Positions 56,769 through 64,000 of a DNA stretch of 64,000 bases are shown here, piece after piece. The position numbers were made by a program, and so were the translations under genes. The notes below the pieces were generated by a model, which saw only the letters and a program-made list of their open reading frames with translations, ran no database searches and was not told the DNA's origin. The stretch is from Paraburkholderia sprentiae WSM5005 (lineage in GTDB: Bacteria; Pseudomonadota; Gammaproteobacteria; Burkholderiales; Burkholderiaceae). Every line of letters starts with the position of its first letter. Positions within the stretch are counted from its first letter, which is position 1. The stretch lies in contig NZ_CP017563.2 in NCBI RefSeq assembly GCF_001865575.2, positions 744,001 through 808,000 on the forward strand, given 5' to 3'.

Positions 56769-57614
56769 ATGGACAGTGAGACCATCACCGAGTCGTTCAC
56801 GCTCGCCGAGCGTGCGTACCGTATCCGCCGCAACGCGTTGCTGATGGGCGAAGTACAGGGGCAGGGCTATATCGGACAGGCGCTCGACATCGCCGACGTG
56901 CTGGCTGTCGCTTACTTCGGCGCGATGCGTTACCGCGCTGAAGACCCCGGGTGGGAAGGCCGCGACCGCTTCCTGCTCTCGAATGGCCATTACGCGATTG
57001 CCCTCTACGCGGCACTGTTCGAAGCAGGCATCCTGCCCGCCGAGGAACTCGAAACCTACGGCAGCGACGACAGCCGCCTGCCCATGTCCGGCATGGCGAG
57101 CTACACCCCGGGCATGGAGATGTCGGGAGGCTCGCTCGGCCAGGGGCTGACGATTGCGGTCGGCCGCTGCCTCGGTCTGAAGCGCAAGGCTTCGGACTCC
57201 TTCGTCTACACGTTGTTCTCCGACGGCGAACTCGACGAAGGCGCGATCTGGGAAGGCCTGATGTCCGCCGCGCACTGGAAGCTCGACAACCTGATCGCCA
57301 TCGTCGACGTGAACAACCAGCAGGCCGACGGCCCATCGACGCAGATCATGGCGTTCGAGCCTCTGGTCCAGAAGCTCGAAGCGTTCGGCTGGTACACGCA
57401 GCGCGTGGACGGCAACGACATTCAAGCGGTGAAGCGCGCTTTCGACAACGCGCGCCATCACGGCAAATCGCAACCGCGCATCATCGTCTGCGATACGAAG
57501 ATGGGCTGCGGCGTGCCGTTCCTCGAAGCCCGCGAGAAAAACCATTTCATCCGCGTCGATGCGCACGAGTGGCAACTCGCGCTCGACGCACTCGAAGCCG
57601 GGAGACAAGCATGA
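56769..57614 (+). CDS. Transketolase, N-terminal (thiamine diphosphate-binding) subunit
   Basis: 281 residues from ATG 56769 with CAGGAG upstream. The N-terminal half of transketolase as a separate chain: DRFLLSNGHYAIALYAALFEAG, MSGGSLGQGLTIAVGRCLG and the ThDP/metal motif GELDEGAIWEGLMSAAHWKLDNLIAIVDVNN. The C-terminal half is the next gene, overlapping by 4 bases (ATGA). A large in-frame extension upstream is a shadow of the MFS gene. Split transketolases of this type usually serve catabolism of unusual sugars rather than the central pathway. Confidence 0.93.
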   Translation: MDSETITESFTLAERAYRIRRNALLMGEVQGQGYIGQALDIADVLAVAYFGAMRYRAEDPGWEGRDRFLLSNGHYAIALYAALFEAGILPAEELETYGSDDSRLPMSGMASYTPGMEMSGGSLGQGLTIAVGRCLGLKRKASDSFVYTLFSDGELDEGAIWEGLMSAAHWKLDNLIAIVDVNNQQADGPSTQIMAFEPLVQKLEAFGWYTQRVDGNDIQAVKRAFDNARHHGKSQPRIIVCDTKMGCGVPFLEAREKNHFIRVDAHEWQLALDALEAGRQA

Positions 57615-58609
57615 GTACCGTTGCAAACAAGCCGCGCCTGAAGACCTCGGCGATGATCGCGTCGATCGCGACCGAAGGACAGCTCACGCGTTCGGCGCCG
57701 TTCGGCCACGCGCTGGTCGAACTGGCGCGCGCGAAGTCCAGCGTGATCGGCATGACGGCCGATCTCGGCAAGTACACCGATCTGCATGTCTTCGCGAAGG
57801 AATTTCCGGAGCGCTACTACCAGATGGGCATGGCCGAACAACTGCTGATGGGCGCGGCCGCCGGCTTCGCCCATGAGGGCGCGCAGCCGTTTGTCACGAC
57901 TTACGCGGTGTTCGGCACGCGGCGCGCCTACGATTTCATTCATCAAACCATCGCCGAAGACAATCTCGACGTGAAGATCGTCTGTGCGCTGCCGGGGCTC
58001 ACGACCGGCTACGGCCCGAGCCACCAGGCAGCCGAAGACCTCGCGCTGATGCGCGCGATGCCGAACATGACCGTCATCGATCCATGCGACGCGCTCGATA
58101 TCGAGCAGATGGTGCCGGCCATTGCCGCACACAGGGGTCCGGTCTATGCGCGCCTGCTGCGCGGCAACGTGCCCGCCGTGCTCGACGAATACGACTACCG
58201 CTTTGAACTTGGCAAGGCGAAGCTGCTGCGTGACGGCAACGACGTGCTGCTGATCTCGTCGGGGATCATGACGATGCGCTCGCTCGAAGTCGCGACAGCA
58301 CTGGAGGCGGACAACGTAGGCGTGGCCGTGCTGCATGTGCCGACCATCAAGCCGCTCGACACGGCGACGATTCTGCGCGAGGCGAAGCGCTCGGGCCGCA
58401 TGGTGATCGTGGCGGAGAACCATACGGTGATCGGCGGACTCGGTGAAGCCGTCGCGCGCACGTTGCTCGGCGCGGGCGTGACACCACCGTTCCGCCAGAT
58501 CGCGCTGCCTGACGAGTTTCTCGCCGCCGGTGCGCTGCCGACGCTGCACGAGCGCTACGGCATCTCGACGAAGGCGATGGCGACGACGATCAAAACGTGG
58601 CTCGGTTGA
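57611..58609 (+). CDS. Transketolase, C-terminal subunit
   Basis: 332 residues from ATG 57611, overlapping the stop of the N-terminal subunit. Pyrimidine-binding domain (LTRSAPFGHALVELARAKSSVIGMTADLGKYT, MGMAEQLLMGAAAGFAHEG) and C-terminal domain (VAENHTVIGGLGEAVARTLL). The catalytic Glu is in GMAEQ. It completes a heteromeric transketolase. Similar pairs occur in apulose/branched-sugar catabolism, but no kinase is present here to confirm that. Confidence 0.93.
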   Translation: MSTVANKPRLKTSAMIASIATEGQLTRSAPFGHALVELARAKSSVIGMTADLGKYTDLHVFAKEFPERYYQMGMAEQLLMGAAAGFAHEGAQPFVTTYAVFGTRRAYDFIHQTIAEDNLDVKIVCALPGLTTGYGPSHQAAEDLALMRAMPNMTVIDPCDALDIEQMVPAIAAHRGPVYARLLRGNVPAVLDEYDYRFELGKAKLLRDGNDVLLISSGIMTMRSLEVATALEADNVGVAVLHVPTIKPLDTATILREAKRSGRMVIVAENHTVIGGLGEAVARTLLGAGVTPPFRQIALPDEFLAAGALPTLHERYGISTKAMATTIKTWLG

Positions 58610-58857
58610 CGACGCAAATCGTCACCACATCGCGCGGGCCCGTTCGGCTTTACACGCCGAACGCATGCCACCGTATGCAAACCCTGCGGGAAAACACGCA
58701 ACACCCTGTGCACGGCGCATGCTTGCCGCGCCGCATGCACCGATTTCCCGCCCCTCGCCCCGACGTTTCGCGGTAACCTTTCCAACGGTATCCGCATCAC
58801 GAGTTCGTACCGGTGCGGCAACGCTGCCCTCATGATCGACGAACGTTGGAGTTCATC

Positions 58858-60156
58858 ATGTGGTACGCCTTCATCGATGCGCAGCAACGCCTCGCGCGCG
58901 CGATGGTCGGGGGTGTTCGATCCGGATCGGAATCGGGGCTGGGGCTGCAAGCGGGCTGGCTCGCCCCGGAACAGGCAGCCGACGCGTTCAGCTGCTGGCT
59001 ACTGCGGTCCACCTGCGCTTTCGGGCAAACGCCGCCATTCGACATCCGCTCCATTGCCGGCAACGGCAGCCGCGTGACCGTCGACGAAAGCGTCGTCGCC
59101 TCGCTGGCGCTCGGCGCGCTGCTCAGGTTCAAGCGCAACCCACCTGCGCCGTGCGCTGACGAAAAACTGCCGGTGCTGCTGTGCGCGCCGCTCGCCGGAC
59201 ATCATTCGGTCATGCTGCGCGAGACCGTCGAGACGCTGCTCGAAGAACGCGACGTATTCGTGACCGATTGGGCCGACGCGCGCGACGTGCCGCCCGAAGC
59301 GGGACCGCTGTCGCTCGACGACTACGTGCGGGCCATCGAAAGCTTCGTCGGCACCGTTCGCGCGTTCGGATCGCCGGTCCACGTGGTGGCGATCTGTCAG
59401 GCGAGCGTGGCCGCGCTCGGCGCCGCGGCGCTGCTCGCCGAGGATGGGGCCGCGCCGATCGCGAGCGTCTCGCTGCTCGGCGGCCCGATCGATACCCGTT
59501 TGAACCCGACCGTAACGGACCGCTTCGCGAGTTCCCATACGCTCGAATGGTTTCACGACAATGCGATCGATATCGTTCCACCACCGTATCGCGGCGCGGG
59601 ACGCCTCGTGTATCCGGGTTTCATCCAGCAAGCCGCGCTGTTTGCCGCGCATCCGGAGCGGCGCCTGCGACTCGAAGCGGACTACTGGTCCCGTTGGCTC
59701 GCGGGCGACATGTCCGGTGCGCAACGGGCGCTGCGCTCGGCGAACGACTATGCCGCGGTCCTCGACATGGCCGAGTGCTATTTCCTCGACATGCTTCGTG
59801 TGGTGTTTCACGAACATCTGTTGCCGCGCGATCGTTGGTCGGTCGCCGGGCGTGAGGTGCGGATCGCCGCGCTGCGCGATACCCCGCTATGCACGATCGA
59901 GGGCGACAGCGATGAGATCACGGGCGCGGGGCAAACGCATTGCGCGCATGCGCTGTGCGATGCATCGCCGCTGCGAGCGGCGCGGCAACTCACCATCGAG
60001 CAGTGCAATCACTACGACCTGTTCATCGGGCCGCGTTGGCGCGATGCGGTTCATCCGGCGCTGCGCGAATTCTGGAGCGAGGTCGAACACGCCGCGCCGG
60101 AAGTTCGCCGGCCGCGCCGCGCGGCCAAGGGTTCGGTAAACCGTAGATCAGCGTGA
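58858..60156 (+). CDS. phaZ: Intracellular polyhydroxyalkanoate (PHB) depolymerase
   Basis: 432 residues from ATG 58858 (GGAGTTCATC upstream). No signal peptide, which fits the intracellular type. The N-terminal MWYAFIDAQQRLARAM resembles Cupriavidus PhaZ. The nucleophile is Cys180 in the VAICQAS segment, matching the catalytic Cys of the R. eutropha i-PHB depolymerase family in place of the lipase Ser. C-terminal PHB_depo_C segments are NPTVTDRF and HYDLFIGPRWRDAVHPALREF. It releases 3-hydroxybutyrate from carbonosomes. It is convergent with phaB. Confidence 0.92.
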   Translation: MWYAFIDAQQRLARAMVGGVRSGSESGLGLQAGWLAPEQAADAFSCWLLRSTCAFGQTPPFDIRSIAGNGSRVTVDESVVASLALGALLRFKRNPPAPCADEKLPVLLCAPLAGHHSVMLRETVETLLEERDVFVTDWADARDVPPEAGPLSLDDYVRAIESFVGTVRAFGSPVHVVAICQASVAALGAAALLAEDGAAPIASVSLLGGPIDTRLNPTVTDRFASSHTLEWFHDNAIDIVPPPYRGAGRLVYPGFIQQAALFAAHPERRLRLEADYWSRWLAGDMSGAQRALRSANDYAAVLDMAECYFLDMLRVVFHEHLLPRDRWSVAGREVRIAALRDTPLCTIEGDSDEITGAGQTHCAHALCDASPLRAARQLTIEQCNHYDLFIGPRWRDAVHPALREFWSEVEHAAPEVRRPRRAAKGSVNRRSA

Positions 60157-60311
60157 GATGGCCGGGAAACGTCACCAGTCCGCATCTGGCGATCGTTGAG
60201 CGTCACGTCACGTCACGAGCGCGCCAGACCGCGCGAGACGCACCGGAGTCGCTTGACTGCAATCCGCATCGGACTAACATGGACTTAGTCCACTAGGAGC
60301 TAGGACCCTCC

Positions 60312-61058
60312 TCAATGCATATGCATGCCCCCATTGATTGCAATGTCCGCACCGGTGATAAAAGCCGCGTCCTCGGAGCATAAAAACGCAATCAGCGCCG
60401 CCACCTCGTCCGGCCGTCCCAGCCGGCCGACTGGAATCTGCGGCAGGATCTTCGTGTCGAGGATCTCGCGCGGCACCGCTTCGACCATCGCGGTCGCAAG
60501 ATAACCGGGCGACACCGTGTTTACCGTGATGCCGTGCTTTGCGGTTTCGAGCGCGAGCGCCTTCGTGAAACCGTGCACGCCCGCTTTGGCCGCCGAATAA
60601 TTGGTTTGCCCGTAGGCCCCGCGCGAACCGTTCACCGACCCCACGTTGACGATACGGCCGTGGCGCCGCTCGAGCATGCCGGACAACAGCGGCTTGGTCA
60701 TGTTGAACAGGCCATCGAGATCGGTGCGCAGCACGGCGTCCCAGTGCTCCTTGCTCATCTTCGCGAAGCTCGTGTCGCGCGTGATGCCCGCGTTGTTGAT
60801 CAGCACGTCGACCTCGCCCAGTTCGGTCAGCACGCGTTGCGCGCAGCGCGCGCATGAATCGAAGTCGGCGATGTCGGCTTCGTACGCATGAAAGTCGCGT
60901 CCTGTGTCGCGCTCGTGCTGCAGCCATGCCGACACATGATCGTTGTGCGGCGAATACGACACCGCGACCGTCATGCCTGCGTCATGAAGCGCCCGGCTGA
61001 TCGCCGCGCCCAACCCGCCCATTCCGCCTGTGACCAATGCCACGCGATCCGTTCCCAT
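60312..61058 (-). CDS. phaB: Acetoacetyl-CoA reductase
   Basis: 248 residues. SDR motifs are TGGMGGLG (cofactor), NNAGITRD, the catalytic Ser in VNVGSVNGSRGAYGQ and YSAAKAGVHGF, all close to the PhaB family; length is typical. It makes (R)-3-hydroxybutyryl-CoA with NADPH for PHB synthesis. No phaC or phaA is in the window. A ribosome-binding AGGAGAAGTT is at 61060-61070 on the minus strand. Confidence 0.92.
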   Translation of the reverse strand: MGTDRVALVTGGMGGLGAAISRALHDAGMTVAVSYSPHNDHVSAWLQHERDTGRDFHAYEADIADFDSCARCAQRVLTELGEVDVLINNAGITRDTSFAKMSKEHWDAVLRTDLDGLFNMTKPLLSGMLERRHGRIVNVGSVNGSRGAYGQTNYSAAKAGVHGFTKALALETAKHGITVNTVSPGYLATAMVEAVPREILDTKILPQIPVGRLGRPDEVAALIAFLCSEDAAFITGADIAINGGMHMH

Positions 61059-61283
61059 CTGAACTTCTCCTTGCCGTGTCTGCCATTGACGGTGCGCGCC
61101 CCGGCGGTGCCGGCTCGCGCGGCTAAACGACGCCCGCGAACGGCAGCGCGTTCTGCGAGCCCCACCACCACGCGCTCAGCGCGCCCGCGCGGCGCATCGG
61201 ATGCGGAAACGATGATCGCTGCCCTCCAGAGCACAGCATAGGATTGCCAGAAGCGATTGCAACCGTCGACCGCGTCGCGCGCA

Positions 61284-62273
61284 TCACGACCGGATCGCGA
61301 GCACGGCCGCGCCGGTCAGGTTGCCGTGGCGCAGATCGTCGAGCGCGCGGTTCGCGTCGCGCAACGCGTAGGTGGTCGTCTCGATCGCGAGCCGGGTCTC
61401 GGCGGCGTTGCGCATGAACGCAAGCCCATCGTCGCGGGTCAGGTTCGCGACCGACACGACGCGCCGCTCGCCCCACAAAAACGCATACGGGAACGAGGGA
61501 ATGTCGCTCATATGAATGCCGCCGCACACCACCACGCCACCCTTCGCGACCGCCTGCAGCGCCAGCGGCACCAGTGCGCCGACCGGCGCGAACAGCAGCG
61601 CCGCGTCGAGTTCGGCGGGGGGCGCCTCGTCGCTGCCACCGGCCCAAGCCGCGCCGAGGCGCAGCGCGAGCTGCTGGGCCGCGTGATCGCCGGGGCGCGT
61701 GAACGCGTAGACGGTACGCTGCTGATGACGCGCGACCTGCGCGACCAGATGCGCGGCCGCGCCGAAACCGTAAATGCCGATCCGCTCCGCGTTGCCCGCC
61801 ATGCTTAGCGTGCGATAGCCGATCAGACCCGCGCACAGCAGCGGCGCGGCCTCGATATCGCTGTAATGCGGCGGCAGACGGAAGCAGTAGCGGCTATCGG
61901 CGACGGTACGCTCGGCGTAACCGCCGTCGATCGTGTAGCCGGTGAAACCTGCGTCGTCGCAGAGATTTTCGCGGGCGGACAGGCAGTAGCGGCAATGGCC
62001 GCAGGTGCGCCCGACCCACGGCACGCCGACCCGCTCGCCCACCGCGAAACCGCTCACGCCAGCGCCCAATTCGGCCACCAGGCCAACGATTTCATGGCCC
62101 GGAATCACCGGCCGCTTCGGATGTTCGAGTTCGCGGTCGACCAGATGCAGGTCCGTTCGGCATACGCCGCAGGCACGAACGTCGATCAGGATCTCGCCGG
62201 CACCGGGCCGCGGATCCGGCACTTCCCGCTCGGTCAGCGTCGCCGAGCTGCCGTCGAACACCATCGCTCGCAT
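61284..62273 (-). CDS. Zinc-dependent alcohol dehydrogenase
   Basis: 329 residues from ATG 62273, with AAGGAGACCCCG upstream; a longer reading is rejected. The catalytic zinc site is CGVCRTDLHL and GHEIVGLV; the structural zinc Cys are in CGHCRYCLSARENLC. The Rossmann motif is YGFGAAAHLVAQVA. The substrate is probably a primary alcohol or aldehyde. It is next to phaB and may be part of a redox-linked PHB/alcohol group. Confidence 0.91.
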   Translation of the reverse strand: MRAMVFDGSSATLTEREVPDPRPGAGEILIDVRACGVCRTDLHLVDRELEHPKRPVIPGHEIVGLVAELGAGVSGFAVGERVGVPWVGRTCGHCRYCLSARENLCDDAGFTGYTIDGGYAERTVADSRYCFRLPPHYSDIEAAPLLCAGLIGYRTLSMAGNAERIGIYGFGAAAHLVAQVARHQQRTVYAFTRPGDHAAQQLALRLGAAWAGGSDEAPPAELDAALLFAPVGALVPLALQAVAKGGVVVCGGIHMSDIPSFPYAFLWGERRVVSVANLTRDDGLAFMRNAAETRLAIETTTYALRDANRALDDLRHGNLTGAAVLAIRS

Positions 62274-62559
62274 CGGGGTCTCCTTGAAACGCAGCGGCGC
62301 CGCACGGGTGGGCCATCGTGCCGCGCTATCGGCCCGCGCCCTGGACGGTTCGATTGAGGTCAACAAGGCCGTTTCGCCGCCCGTACGCTGATCTTATTCC
62401 CGATACGGGAGCAGGTGCCGTGATTGCGTGAATCCGCAGTGGCGGCGTTCTCGCGACGGCCATGCACGGCGCAACGCTTCCACTCGAAGTCGCGTTATGG
62501 TTCACTGGCGCCACCACGGCCGACCATTCGGCAATACGCCAATACAAGCAAAACGAACG

Positions 62560-62991
62560 ATGATCGATCTCGACGATTTCACCCCCATCGCATCCCTGTG
62601 CGGGGGCCTGCTAATCGGCGCCACGGCTGCGGCGATGGTCCTCGTGCTGGGCCGTATCGCCGGAATCAGCGGCATAGTCGGCGGCCTGTTGCGCTGGACC
62701 AGGCGCGACAACGCATGGCGCGTCGCCTTTGTGGCCGGGCTCGTCGTTGCCGCGGTGATCGCGCGCGCGGTCGGCGCGCCTGTCACGATCACCGTCGACG
62801 CGTCGTGGCCCGCCGTGATCGCGGCCGGCTTGCTGGTCGGCATCGGCACTCGCTACGGCAGCGGCTGCACCAGCGGACACGGCGTGTGCGGCATTTCACG
62901 CGGCGCCACGCGCTCGCTCGTCGCGACGGCGACCTTCATGACGACCGGCTTCGTCACCGTGTATATCGCGCGACATCTTCTCGGAGCTTAG
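62560..62991 (+). CDS. YeeE/YedE family transporter, first half
   Basis: 143 residues from ATG 62560, with four hydrophobic segments. The family motif [16 protein letters not shown] with two Cys is present. In YeeE/YedE (thiosulfate-type transport) these Cys are thought to relay the sulfur anion. The second half of the fold is in the next gene, one base downstream, so the pair makes a two-chain transporter of the PmpA/PmpB kind. Confidence 0.9.
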   Translation: MIDLDDFTPIASLCGGLLIGATAAAMVLVLGRIAGISGIVGGLLRWTRRDNAWRVAFVAGLVVAAVIARAVGAPVTITVDASWPAVIAAGLLVGIGTRYGSGCTSGHGVCGISRGATRSLVATATFMTTGFVTVYIARHLLGA

Positions 62992-62992
62992 G

Positions 62993-63403
62993 ATGGCAAC
63001 CGTCGTTTCATTCGTATGCGGGCTGCTGTTCGGTATCGGCCTGCTGTTGTCGGGCATGGCCAATCCCGCGAAAGTGCTGGGCTTCCTCGATATCGCCGGA
63101 CGCTGGAATCCGTCGCTCGCGTTCGTGATGATCGGCGCGGTGGCGGTCGCCGCGATCGGCTTCGCGATCGCAAGGCGCCGCGACAGGTCGCTGCTCGGCT
63201 TGCCCATGCAGATTCCGGCGTCGGCGCATATCACGCGAAGACTGGTGCTGGGCAGTTGCGCGTTCGGCGTCGGGTGGGGCATTGCCGGGTTCTGCCCCGG
63301 CCCCGCGCTTGTCGCGCTCGGGCTCGGGTCGGCGAAAGCGTCGGTGTTCGTCGCGGCGATGATCGCGGGAATGGCCGTCTTCGAGCGGCTCGAACGGCGC
63401 TGA
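62993..63403 (+). CDS. YeeE/YedE family transporter, second half
   Basis: 136 residues, starting one base after the preceding stop. The family's GLLLSGMANPAKVLGFLDI segment and the GIAGFCPGPALVALG segment with a conserved Cys are present, with four membrane segments. Together with the upstream gene it reconstitutes the internal repeat of single-chain YeeE transporters. A sulfur compound is the likely substrate by family. Confidence 0.9.
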   Translation: MATVVSFVCGLLFGIGLLLSGMANPAKVLGFLDIAGRWNPSLAFVMIGAVAVAAIGFAIARRRDRSLLGLPMQIPASAHITRRLVLGSCAFGVGWGIAGFCPGPALVALGLGSAKASVFVAAMIAGMAVFERLERR

Positions 63404-63495
63404 CAGACGGCCTCGATGACCGGCTGTTAACCTGACCTTAAGCACGCCAGTGTACGATCCGGTGTCGACAAAAAACCTCTACTACTGGCTCCCTT

Positions 63496-64000
63496 ATGCG
63501 TATCTCGACCGAACCCCGCTATGACATCGTTGCACGTTTGCTCCATTGGCTCGTCGTCGGACTGGTTGCCGCGCAGTTCGTGATCGGCTGGACGATGCCG
63601 GACGTGCATCGCGATACCGTACCGGACGGCGAAATCGCCTGGCACCTGGGCGTGGGCACCGCGCTGCTCGCAGCGATGGTCTGCCGCGTGCTGTGGCGCG
63701 CGACGCATCGGCCGCCGCCGGACAACCTGCCGCCGTTGTTTCGGGTCGCCTCGACCATCGCGCACCTGGCGCTGTACGTGCTGCTCGTACTGGTGCCGCT
63801 GCTCGGCTGGATCAACGCTTCGTCGCGCGCGTGGACGGTTCGCCTCGCCGGGTGGCTGCCGTTGCCCCCGCTGTCGGCGGCGGGCTCGTCATTCGGACAC
63901 GCGATGGGCGATGTTCACGGCATTCTCGCCTGGGTGCTGTTTGGCCTCATCTGCCTGCATATCGCAGCGGCGATGTTTCATCAGTTCTTCAGCGGCGAGC
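63496..64000 (+). CDS. Cytochrome b561-like membrane protein (3' end outside window)
   Basis: 168 complete codons are visible, still open at 64000. It begins MRISTEPRYDIVARLLHWLVVGLVAAQF, the usual start of prokaryotic b561/CybB-type cytochromes, with haem-ligand His candidates in RLLHW and EIAWHLGVGT. A second pair follows: VASTIAHLALYVLLVLVPLLGW and VHGILAWVLFGLICLHIAAAMFH. It likely transfers electrons from quinol; the partner is not visible. Confidence 0.88.
   Translation, partial: MRISTEPRYDIVARLLHWLVVGLVAAQFVIGWTMPDVHRDTVPDGEIAWHLGVGTALLAAMVCRVLWRATHRPPPDNLPPLFRVASTIAHLALYVLLVLVPLLGWINASSRAWTVRLAGWLPLPPLSAAGSSFGHAMGDVHGILAWVLFGLICLHIAAAMFHQFFSGE

Overview
The window is high-GC, densely coded DNA of beta-proteobacterial, Burkholderiaceae type (Paraburkholderia, Burkholderia or Caballeronia would all fit). 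The indications are many LysR-type regulators, PHB-metabolism genes, two-partner secretion genes, an ACR3-type ars operon and a large sulfonate-scavenging locus. No rRNA, tRNA or CRISPR array was seen. The window is open at both ends, inside a TonB-dependent receptor on the left and a cytochrome b561-like gene on the right.

Layout. 1-6.9 kb: end of a TonB-dependent receptor with its terminator, then a five-gene oligopeptide/metal-chelate-type ABC importer (SBP, two permeases, two ATPases). 7.0-25.4 kb: an almost wholly leftward locus of two-partner secretion and polymorphic toxins. Read leftwards from 25.4 kb it contains: a 2,563-residue CdiA/FhaB-like exoprotein with a variable C-terminus and a coupled putative immunity gene; a frameshifted DNA-binding-type gene; an orphan toxin cassette split by an in-frame amber codon, with its own putative immunity gene; a second toxin remnant cut by an IS5-family element; further decayed sequence; and then a tight operon of two small membrane proteins, a 45-residue lipoprotein-like peptide, a short TpsA, its TpsB transporter and a periplasmic parvulin. 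The AT-richer intergenic stretches, the IS and the broken genes mark 11.9-17.7 kb as an accessory region.

26-33.7 kb: a VOC protein, then a LysR gene divergent from a DUF1445 (D-glutamate cyclase-like) / MFS / 5-oxoprolinase set that suggests uptake and use of 5-oxoproline or a related lactam. 33.8-36.3 kb: an arsenic operon arsR-arsI-arsC-acr3. 36.3-40.7 kb: two LysR regulators, each divergent from its likely target, an MDR oxidoreductase and a DHA2-type MFS exporter. 40.8-41.8 kb: a solitary pstS.

42.2-52.7 kb: a sulfur-acquisition locus. A rightward six-gene run encodes an SsuD-like flavin monooxygenase, a class II aldolase, a thiol dioxygenase, a four-domain rhodanese, a sulfonate SBP and an SfnB/DszC-like flavoprotein. 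It faces a leftward transporter operon with a truncated SBP, SsuC, SsuB and an intact SBP. A flavin reductase diverges from the latter. 52.8-58.6 kb: a PRC-barrel protein, then a LysR gene and an SDR / MFS / split-transketolase operon. 58.9-64 kb: intracellular PHB depolymerase, acetoacetyl-CoA reductase, a zinc alcohol dehydrogenase, a two-piece YeeE/YedE transporter and the cytochrome b561-like gene.

The most unusual parts are the toxin cassette array with its six-gene TPS-parvulin operon (7.0-17.7 kb) and the thiol-dioxygenase/rhodanese sulfur operon (42.2-48.6 kb).
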